Below are positions 1 to 9,118 of a stretch of DNA of 64,000 bases, in pieces. Position 1 is the first letter of the stretch. The number at the start of each line of letters is the position of its first letter. Below the pieces are notes generated by a model. That model was not told where the DNA came from. It searched no databases and was given only the letters and a program-made list of their open reading frames with translations. The DNA comes from Glebionis coronaria (taxonomy: Eukaryota > Streptophyta > Magnoliopsida > Asterales > Asteraceae), in contig CM046877.1 in assembly GCA_025667525.1 (NCBI GenBank), positions 621,006,580-621,070,579 on the forward strand, read 5' to 3'. A program made the position numbers and the translations under genes.

Positions 1-384
1 CGTCGTCATCTCTTCACGAGATTGATATTTGGGCATGCACCAGGTTTAGCTCTGATGCCAGATTGTGGGTTTATCTTTGGCAGTTACTTCTGTTTAGAAG
101 AGGTTTTGATTGTGACTATAAGAATATGGGAGAATGTAGTTATAGTTTTGGAGTATTGCACATTGTTTTTTTAGAGGTGTTAACTTTTCCTCTGACTCTT
201 TTCCATTATATAAAGTAACATTACATTAAACACCAGAAACTGACTGCTATAAATGTGGTACCACTACTTCCACATTTCCACTCTTCCTAAGAATAAGCAA
301 ATGACCAAGTCTGGCCTTCTTGACAAACGAAATAACGGGAAATAAACTTAAATAACTAACGGCTATTTCTTGGATTATTTATCA
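1..384. other. Unique flank left of the tandem array
   Basis: This stretch has no counterpart before copies 2 and 3, where the unit is preceded by the right end of the previous unit instead. Homology between copy 1 and copy 2 starts at about base 385 (motif TTGGGAACCC, matching 23107). I see no recognisable gene here. It is AT-rich, with short open stretches only. Confidence 0.7.
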
Positions 385-486
385 TTGGGAACCCATTTTG
401 TCACCTGAATTATATCATTGAAAAATAGCCGAAGTATTAAAGGACTTTAAGAAGGGATGGGCCGATGATATTTAAGAGGAAATGCG

Positions 487-726
487 TTATCTATCTGTTA
501 AATCCTTAACTCGATCTGATGATAAAGTAGTCTTCTTGAGATCCTTATAATATAATCTACTATTGTCCGTGTTAGAACTTTTGTCTAAACCTATATTTGT
601 CGTTGAAATCCTTCTTGGAGTTTCTTTTTTATTATCTAATGTTTTGTTGGTATTTATATGGATGAGTTTCCTATCTCTAATGTGTGGTCTACCTCTCATC
701 ATATCCTTGAGGGAAAGGATTTTCAC
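487..726 (-). other. Unrecognised minus-strand ORF, conserved in type A and B
   Basis: A small open frame (79 codons from a GTG) reads like protein (starts KILSLKDMMRGRPHIRDRK). The type-B version at 23159-23443 is longer (94 codons) because of small indels near the 3' end. That it stays open in two diverged versions hints at a former exon, but an in-frame stop lies just upstream and I recognise no family. It could be a captured gene fragment or chance. Confidence 0.25.
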
Positions 727-3194
727 CCAAAATCAGAGTAAACGTTTTTTGCTTTGACCTGACTGTTGACCCATTTTTGGTTTACTACTATACTTTTACC
801 GGTTTGGATCACCAAGTTAGAAGCAGGTCCTCAAAGCTTTGACCTATAAGTTATATAGGATCCAAAAAATAACAAGATCAAGTATTAAACACTTATAAGT
901 GTATTCTGTAACAAAATCAGAACCATAGCCCTGTTTATATGTATTCTCAGATGACGAACCAGAACACGAGATACCCTTATTCAAACTCATAATAAACACC
1001 TAATAAAGCTTTTACAGATTGAGGAAAGAAGAATACGTAGCATCCCACCACATCTATTTATCGAGATGAGGGGGTGAGAATCCTCTCCTACGTCATATGG
1101 GAACATGTTAACTCAGCAAAAACCACAACTAAATTACAAAGAAATGACATCCACTTCTCAACAAGATTATTAAATGTAACCGACGGAAGCCTTTGCCTTA
1201 CAAGTCAAGTAAACGAAACCTAATTCTAGTATAGTCTTAATCTATATTACACGTACACTAGTACAACTAATGTATGTTAAGTTTCTTCTAATATACTGCA
1301 CGTTTATTTAAGCATATAAAGTATCTGACATGCAAATTCTAAGAAAGAGGTTAGAAACTGCTGGGAAAGTATGTTTGTGGTGATGCCAACCCAAACCCTT
1401 TCAACTTTCAACCTGCACAAAAATCTTATTTTGACCCACCCATTTTGCCATATCTTGTTGCAGCATTGATCGTGTGAGAGTATTCTACACGGTTTCCATC
1501 TTATATCTTGGTCTTGGTTATACTTTGAATTTAAGGGTTATTTTTGTGGTTTATACATTCGGATGACTTGTACTGTCTATATGTATCTCTTTCAGTTAAA
1601 CAAAAAAATTGACTATAACATTAAGAAATATCGAGTCTCCGTGTTACATTTTTTTATTTTTTTGTTATTTTTATGAGGAATTCAAGTTATTTGGATGCTA
1701 GTATGAAGGTAGGCCTATAGAAAGTTGTTGTTATCTACAACCTGCGATACACCCATCCTAGGCGAAACGGGAAGGCAAATTCAAAGAACCATGAATGAGT
1801 GAACATGCTATTTCAATCAAGTCTGGGCCGAACCTTCGTATTTTGCTCACTATTGGAATTAATATGTTCTTGAAAATGACTGGTAGAAAAAGAAACGTCT
1901 TGGAACCGAATAAGCTGTGTGGCAGCGGTTTTAATCACAATAAAACTCTTGTCGAAATAAAATAGGAAGGAACATATTTTGGCACGTTATTGGAATTCAT
2001 GTGCTCTTGAAAATGAAGGTAGACTAAGATGAATCATTGGAGCTCAATATTTGTTACATACCTATCAAACCAGTGGTGCAATATTGGTGTTACTCACAAT
2101 AAAGATCATAGAACCAATATTGAAGCAACTTGCTTTCGTCATTATCTTAGAGCAAAGCCTACATAACATCACAAGGACATTTTCATAAGGGAATCCTCAC
2201 ATATGAACAAATGATGCTTTTACTACTTTTAATCCTGTTCTTATATTCTTTTGGCAACAAAACTAGACGTCCCCAAGTTTATCAAATCAATGATATAACA
2301 CATGGAGCGGCCAGCAGGCTACACGCACGTACACATCAGATCTCTAAGAACGAGAAGCCCAATCAAGAACAAAAATCACAACCTCCCAAAAAAATTAGGA
2401 ATGACATTTTCATTAAAACAAACTAATAAGAAGCTGCTTAGAGTATAATCTTTTCACAATAAGCATATGGAGAATCCCTTCTTGAGATAAGACACTGATT
2501 TCTTCTTTAAGAGTGTCCTTTCTAGGCAGTTTTGAGTCCAAGCAAATACGATTCCGGAATATCCAATTACTCCAACTAATTTTTTTAACAGCCACATCAA
2601 AACATGACTTCAATGTAGAGCTCAGGTTTGATGTGTCATTCCAAGTTAAAAGATCGGGCAGAATGTTTCAGTGAATTGAGAAACCCTACCAAGCCGAGAG
2701 GGCTTTTCTAAGAGATAAAGCAACTGACCACTCAACCGAGATGGCTTTCCACAATGATTGCGACATTTCACACAATAAGAGGTTAACCTATGAACGCACT
2801 TTGTTCACCCTTTCCTAGGATTAGTTGAGGGACAAAGTATACTATATTAACTGTCCTTTATTTGTGAAACTTGGTAAATATAGCTCCTTAAATAGTAAAT
2901 TCATATATATATATATAATACTACCTAACAATGAAACCAAATATGAAGTAATCTAGCTATGAATGTCAGTAAAATATAGGAAGTTGTTTGGAGTAGAGTG
3001 GCTACAACTTTTATCCTAGAATTTTCCTTGTCGACCACAGATATTTTCAATCTCAATATACCGCAGTTATATATTAGTATCAATTTTTGTTTTTGCTAGG
3101 AAACATGTGGGATATTGACAAATACTGTAACAAACAAGGTCAAACGCTAACTAGTATACGCCTTTGTCCACATTAGGACTTAAGCTAATGGGAT
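727..3194. other. Upstream intergenic region of receptor kinase gene, copy 1
   Basis: No intact gene. Bases ~1840-2050 contain two diverged copies of a ~70-bp segment (around TATTGGAATTAATATGTTC and TATTGGAATTCATGTGCTC). A run of AT dinucleotides at 2904-2920 differs in length from copy 2. The final ~200 bp before the kinase gene are better conserved between types A and B than the 2050-2950 part, which suggests the proximal promoter lies there. No promoter element can be assigned with certainty. Confidence 0.5.
2413..2660 (-). pseudogene. Unrecognised minus-strand coding-like fragment
   Basis: On the minus strand an open frame reads DLLTWNDTSNLS, then SCFDVAVKKISWSNWIFRN, then a lysine- and leucine-rich stretch ending near LSQEG. 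It looks like part of an old protein gene or retroelement ORF. In the type-B copy (about 25165-25390) small indels disrupt the frame, so it is not under constraint there. I cannot name the family. Confidence 0.3.
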
Positions 3195-3272
3195 ATGTCG
3201 TCACTTGCTGTAAATTCTATTTTCGTTATATATACGTTATATGAAACTTGGAGAATGTCACTTGCTGTGGAA

Positions 3273-6200
3273 ATGAAAATGTTTAGATATTTCATTTTGA
3301 TTTTGCTTCTTCATGTTGCTCGTTTGGTTTATGCCCAAAATGATCAATCTGGTACGTACATTAAGCTCAATTGTTTTACAAAAACGTGTTTGTGTATCAA
3401 ATGCAGTTCTGACCCTTTCTTAGCAGGCTTCATTACCATAGATTGTGGAATAGACAAAGGCACAGATTACACTGATAGTGCAACGGGCATAAGTTATGTT
3501 TCAGACGATGGCTTCATAGAAAGTGGTGAAAATTATAGAGAGACACTTAGCACCAACGGTTTGGTGTATCAAACCACTTTAAGAAGCTTTCCTGAAAATG
3601 AGCGGAACTGCTACACTCTCAGGCCCCAACAAGGGAAGAATAATCGGTATTTGATAAGGGCGAGGTTTTTGCATGGGAATTATGATTCTCTAGGTCAAAA
3701 CCGTCAATTTGATCTTCATCTGGGCACAGACTATTGGGCTACAATATCTATTACAAACCCATGGTTTGAAGAAATCCGTGAGATAATACACCTAACCTCA
3801 TCAGATAACATAACTGTGTGCCTCATAAACACAGGTCATGGAAATCCTTTCATTTCAGGGTTGGAACTAAGGCTATTGGATATTACCATGTATGATGGTC
3901 AATTTGAAACTTTATTCCTCGTATATCGCAGTAGTTTTCAAAATAGAACTGTCAGGTTAGCGTTTTGAAAATCTTTGCTGATTTGGAAATACTTACGTTA
4001 CAGTCCAGCTTGACTAATCATATGTTTTTGGGCTGAAACAGATATGAAGATGACATGTATGATCGAATATGGTATCCGTTGTCAACGGATTTGAACGCTA
4101 ATACCATAATTAATTCGAATGTAGTGTCTTCAGGACTATCAGATGATGAAAAGGTACCACTAACAGTCGTGAGCAGTGCCGCTGTAGCTATAGACTCCAC
4201 GTATAACAAATTCTATCAATGGAGTGCTGATATTGCGGATAGTCTTATCATCTACATTTACATAGCTGAAGTTGAATTACTAAAGAGCAACCAGACAAGA
4301 GAGTTCAACATTTCTCTTAATGGGAAATACTTGTTTGGACCAATTTCTCCCAAAACTAGCGTAACCACCCTAAACAATAAAACTCCTTATACTGGTTCAT
4401 CTAGAAACAAGATTGAATTTAACCAAACCCAAAATTCGAACCTCCCCCCTATATATAATGCGATAGAGATTTATACAGGGAAGCAACTCCAACAATACCA
4501 GACAGAAGACCAAGATGGTAATGTATATGCTGTATGCTAGTAGCATATCTGTTCTATAACTGAAGTTATTTACTACTCTTGAACATTATAACACAGATTA
4601 ATGCTATTTCCCCTGCGTCTTATTGTTAAAATTAGCTGCTGCAATATGGACAACAAAGTCAACATATGGGCTAAAAAGAAACTGGCAAGGAGATCCATGT
4701 TTTCCAAAGGAGTATCTTTGGAATGGTCTTAACTGCAATTACAGTTATCCAAAGGCAGCAAAGATCATATCCTTGTATGTACTCCATTTAATAACCTTCA
4801 CCGGGTAATAGTTCTATTCAAATACAGTTGACGATAACTAAATTTTAATATAGGAACCTTTCCGCTAGTGGATTGAGTGGTGAGATAGTTGCTGCAATGG
4901 CTAATTTCACTAGGATAGAATCATTGTAAGTTCATTCTTATATATTTTGAGTCTCCATATTATAATATTTTTATTAGAAAATAACCAACTCTTGTATGTT
5001 CTTGGTCAGGGATCTGTCATATAATAAATTGACAGGAGCCGTGCCACAGTTTCTCGCATCTCTAGATAGCCTGAAGCTTCTGTAAGTTGTGTACTCGTAT
5101 GTCTAGGGTCAAAAAATGTATCAGTATCTAATGGTCTTCTCTGGTGTTTCTTGTAGAAACTTAATAGGAAACAATTTCACAAGACCACTACCAGCAGAAC
5201 TCTTAGCAAAATCCAAGAAAGGATCGTTATTTCTGAGGTTTGTGCCTTAATTAACCAGGAATTAGACTCCAAGAAAAAGAGAATTAACATTCACCTCAAC
5301 TGTTCTAATATTTATTTATATAATCAGCATTGAAGTAATTGGCAATCAAGATAAAGGTTATTGTCTCAATGGGTCATGTGAAAACAAAAAGCATACCAAG
5401 GTGGTTATTTTAGTGATAGTAGCAATTGTCATAGTCATTGTGCTACTGATCGCAGTTCTCATAGTATGGAAATATAAACGGCGAAAAACAAAAGGTTTGC
5501 ACTATCATTACCTCTTATAGCGTGATAAATTCATATATGTCTTCATCTAAAAGAAATTTTATAAAATGGAAAGCTTTCTCAGTATTTGAACCGATAAATG
5601 TAGATTTGGCCATAAAAGACGACGCTTTTAAGCAAAGGAATCAACAATATACATATTATGAGGTACAGAGTATTACTAACAACTTCACGACGGTTATCGG
5701 GAAAGGTGGATTCGGAACAGTGTTTCGTGGATCTATTGGGGGTAACCAAGTTGCTGTGAAGATTCTTTCTGAATCATCAGCTCAAGGGTACAAAGAATTC
5801 CAAGCCGAGGTAAGTTGGGGTCATCGCTGAAAAGGCCTTCCAAGTTAAAATGAATTAAAAGGATATTATAATCACCTAATATAAATATTATTCTCAATTA
5901 TTATTAATGTTAAAGAACAATATTTTGCAACAAATTAACTAATTTAAACATTAGTATAAAATTGACGGAACAAAGACCAAATATAACCGGGTGCACAATT
6001 TTTTTGAACAGTAACACCATAGACACATTTCGATGGACCGGGTGTATTTTGGAAAAAGCGATGTCTTTTTAAACATTAACAATACATCGAAAAGATTCAT
6101 ATGTGTCCCGGGACCCCACGGAAATCCCCTGGTTCCGTCCGTCATAAAATGGATAAGTAGATAATATTCGTCTGCAGGTCAAGCTTCTAATGGATGTACG

Positions 6201-7666
6201 TCATAAAAACATAACTTTGCTCATTGGATACTGCAACGAAAGCAACCACAAGGGAATCATCTACGAGTATATGGCTAATGGGAACTTGGGACAGCATCTA
6301 TTTGGTAATTGGACTGGGTTATTGCTTCTAATTCTTCCATAGTTTAACTACATATTTATCCGTTTAATATAAATACCAGTTCTCTATAAAAAATTATAGC
6401 GCTTCTTATTATTCTGAGTTGTAGTCCTATTACAGTGTCCTAAACAAATCCTGCCTTTCATGAAACACAAAGATCAAGTTTACTAATATATTTACATTTG
6501 AATAACTTGATCAGATGGATATTCAAACGTCTTGAGCTGGGAAAGAAGACTACAAATTGGATGTGATGCAGCAGAAGGCTAGTAACTAGATTGTTTTTTA
6601 AACGCACGCACACACCAAATTCCGTTGGGAATTGAACTCACCAACCACTTGGTTGATAGGGCATTTCATACACACCTATAGAGTATAGATTACTTAACAT
6701 GAATGGATCTATATATTATAGGACTAGCGTACATGCATCATGGTTGCAGGCCACCGATAATCCACAGAGATGTAAAGTCTTCAAACATATTATTAAATGA
6801 AGGTTTCCAGGCAAAATTAGCAGATTTTGGCCTGTCCCGAGCATTTACAGATGATGATGCCACACATGTATCAACAACAGTAGTTGCTGGCACTTACGGG
6901 TACATTGATCCCGAGTGAGTTTTTCTCTTCCAAAGTTGAAATTTAGCTTTTTAAAATAGGGATCTTGAAAAGGGAGGCCACCAAATCATTCAACTATTGT
7001 CATTTATCACAAACGGTCTAACTTTCATAAAATGTGACCATCATATTTTCTTTTTTCAGATATATTTAGATTCTTTGTCATCCAGGTTTGTTTTCTTTTT
7101 TACTGTATTTAGTAAAGACACAACCAGATACATACTTGAGTTTGTTATAAAGTAGGTTCAGTAGTTGAGCAGTCTTAGTAAAAATAGTTCGGTGGCCTCT
7201 TTAAGCGACATCCCTCAATATTAACTAAATGAGAATAACAATAATTTTTTCGTAGTTGGTGAAATATTAAAAACAAAAATTTTGCAGCTCAACAAACAGG
7301 CTGACAGTGAAAAGCGATGTGTATAGCTTTGGAGTAGTTCTCCTGGAGTTGATTACAGGCCGCCGGGCAATATCAGAAAAAATAAACATAATTGACTGGG
7401 TCAAGTCAACTGTTGCAGAAGGACATGTTGAACATGTTATCGATCCTAAGTTACAAGGGAACTTCAACAGAGATACAGCCTGGAAGGTAGTAGAACTAGC
7501 TATTGCCTGTGTTTCCTATGAATCGATCAAAAGGCCCACCATGAACGATGTAGTGATGGATCTCAAGAACTGTTTGCAAGCTGAGCAGACTGATCATCGT
7601 TACATACCCGATAATGAAAGTCTACCCTTGAACTTAGAAAGTATGACTGAGCCAATGCCAAGATAG
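3273..7666 (+). CDS. Malectin-like LRR receptor kinase, copy 1
   Basis: Predicted 867-aa membrane receptor kinase of plant LRR-RLK subfamily I (the group of FRK1/SIRK and IOS1). Exons read from splice sites: 3273-3351, 3427-3955, 4042-4517, 4636-4774, 4854-4925, 5010-5081, 5157-5237, 5328-5494, 5583-5809, 6178-6304, 6515-6577, 6722-6914, 7288-7666; the total is divisible by three. Residues 1-22 are a signal peptide ending VYAQ. A malectin-like domain begins near FITIDCG and reaches ~residue 380, followed by NWQGDPC, about three LRRs on phase-2 72-81-bp exons, and a membrane segment at ~508-530. The kinase has GKGGFG (578-583), VAVK Lys598, Glu614, HRD Asp694 and DFG Asp712. I chose the ATG at 3273, directly before the signal peptide; in-frame ATGs at 3195 and 3255 would only lengthen the N-terminus. 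Intron 1 (75 bp) is in frame and open. Intron 11 has a GC donor, and exon 13 lacks the usual EYY after DP (GYIDPDSTN). The ligand is unknown. Confidence 0.9.
6595..6665 (-). mobile_element. Possible tRNA-derived SINE remnant in intron 11
   Basis: Read on the minus strand, the intron contains GTGGTTGGTGAGTTCAATTC, which resembles the B box and T-arm of a tRNA. This style of sequence occurs in plant tRNA-derived SINEs. It is only ~70 bp, without a clear A box, tail or target duplication, so the call is weak. It is present in all three copies (also ~29328-29398 and ~52070-52140). Confidence 0.25.
6958..7215. mobile_element. MITE-like element inside intron 12
   Basis: The ~258-bp segment starts AGGGATCTTGAAAAGGGAGG and ends with an imperfect inverse of that start (GGTGGCCTC...ATCCCT), giving terminal inverted repeats of ~30-40 bp. 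No convincing target-site duplication is visible. It accounts for most of the 373-bp intron between the DFG-containing exon and the last exon. A splice-like segment inside it (7047-7083) is probably not an exon. Family not assigned. Confidence 0.55.
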
Positions 7667-9005
7667 TGAAGTCTCGAAACTGTCAGATGTCAAATGTTGT
7701 CATATGTATGCACTGTTGTATTGTAATATATTTGTACTTGTACGGGATCCAAGCATAAGTCAGCCCAATTATACTAAACCTTCAGAAACCGTACACACCA
7801 ACATATGTATTTCTTCCGACGTCTATTCTTTTAAGCTTATTATATACTATTGGACATCTTACAGATACAATGCCCATGCTTCTACGTTGGCTTGCCTTCA
7901 AAAACTAATATTTAGAAAGCTGTCTAATTTGAGAATGAGAGACATAAGCTTCCTCTCAAGTCAAGAGCGTCATCTTGGCTTATGATTTCACTTCTAAGTT
8001 TGTAAGTTTTTTTAACATAAAGGTTGTGTTCATTAGCAACTGTGTCCTAATTCGATTGTATAAGTTATCTTTGATTTGAATTAATAGATCCATCATCACT
8101 CTATAGGATCTCATTTTCACATGGCATGCCACCTTTGATAGCCTAAAAGATAGTGAATTCCTATAAAACACTGTTAAGATATAATCCCATTTTGCCTGAC
8201 CCATTTTGTCACTTCTATTGTTGTAGTTGCAATTTTGATTGGTTAGTGTTTTTGACCCATTTTGAATCATTTATTACCTCTGGTTGGTTTATCACGCTCA
8301 TGGTTAGTCTGTCTGACCAATTTTGAATCTTTTATTACGCTCAGTATTATATAAAATATAATGACTATAGAAAAAGAAATAGTATTGATTTTGCTACCTG
8401 TGTATTGAACTAGTAGTATAGCATATTCACAAAAATGATTGTAAATCCATGAATTAAGCAACTTGATCTTGTCATTATGTCAGGAGGACCGAGCTACATA
8501 TAGGGGCACCAGTGCAGTTAATCTGCTCTTGCAAAAGAAATATGCTGCAAATGCCTGCAATGCCACAATCTGCAGAATAACATTCATATACAATGAAACC
8601 AGAATCATAATAATTCTATCTACACAATTGAACCAGTACAACACATTTCGTTTATTAACTTTGACGGGTATCAATTACAAAGAAGATAGTGTTCGCAAAA
8701 GTAATATATGGTGTGAAAATCTTGGTGTAACATACTTGTCAGCTAAATTATTATTATCATACTCGTATAAGATAATAAATTTCCTTGGCTGGTACATCAA
8801 AATAATAATTCGCTAGTATATTGAAATAAATAATAGGTATGTATTTGCTAATGCAGCTTCCGAAATCAAGTCCGGAGCATGTTGCACTGTCGTCCATTTG
8901 TACTTATCTTAATATTTCTATAATGTATTGACAATTATGCACTAAGTAATTTCATAATGTGATGTCGTTTTAGCTAAGTCTCTACGGCAGCTTTTGATAA
9001 TAAAT
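7667..9005. other. Intergenic region between kinase and oxidase genes, copy 1
   Basis: This holds the kinase 3' UTR and the oxidase promoter. Two diverged ~30-bp direct repeats lie at ~8245-8280 and ~8310-8342 (both centred on ATTTTGAATC followed by TTTATTAC). An open stretch of 117 codons at 8463-8816 has no recognisable domain and biased composition, so I do not call it a gene. Confidence 0.5.
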
Positions 9006-9039
9006 AAAAAGGAGTTGACATTAAAAAGGAGTTGACATT
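9006..9039 (+). promoter_or_regulatory. 17-bp tandem duplication upstream of oxidase start
   Basis: The sequence AAAAAGGAGTTGACATT occurs twice head to tail, 80 bp before the oxidase ATG. Each copy contains TTGAC, the core of WRKY-bound W-boxes, though the following base is A rather than the consensus C/T. The duplication is kept in all three units (31739-31772, 54481-54514). It may lie in the core promoter or the 5' UTR; function is inferred only. Confidence 0.4.
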
Positions 9040-9118
9040 CCTTCTATGCACATTTTCATCATTCTATACTATTCATTTTCCATACTTTCATCAAAACACG
9101 CTAAACTTAACTTATACG

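Noticed and set aside
3352..3426. Reading straight through intron 1 of the receptor gene (the frame stays open)
   Set aside because: The 75-bp segment has GTACGT and TTAGCAG ends, adds 25 residues with four cysteines unknown to the family, and its removal restores [10 protein letters not shown].
7047..7086. Possible micro-exon between exons 12 and 13 of the receptor gene (acceptor TTTTTTCAG, donor CAG/GTTTGT)
   Set aside because: It lies inside the MITE-like insertion and, joined to exon 12, reads E-Y-I and then a TAG stop, so it cannot supply the missing EYY residues.
8463..8816. 117-codon open frame in the kinase-oxidase intergenic region
   Set aside because: No recognisable motif, biased composition, overlapping open frame on the other strand, and it sits in the oxidase upstream region.
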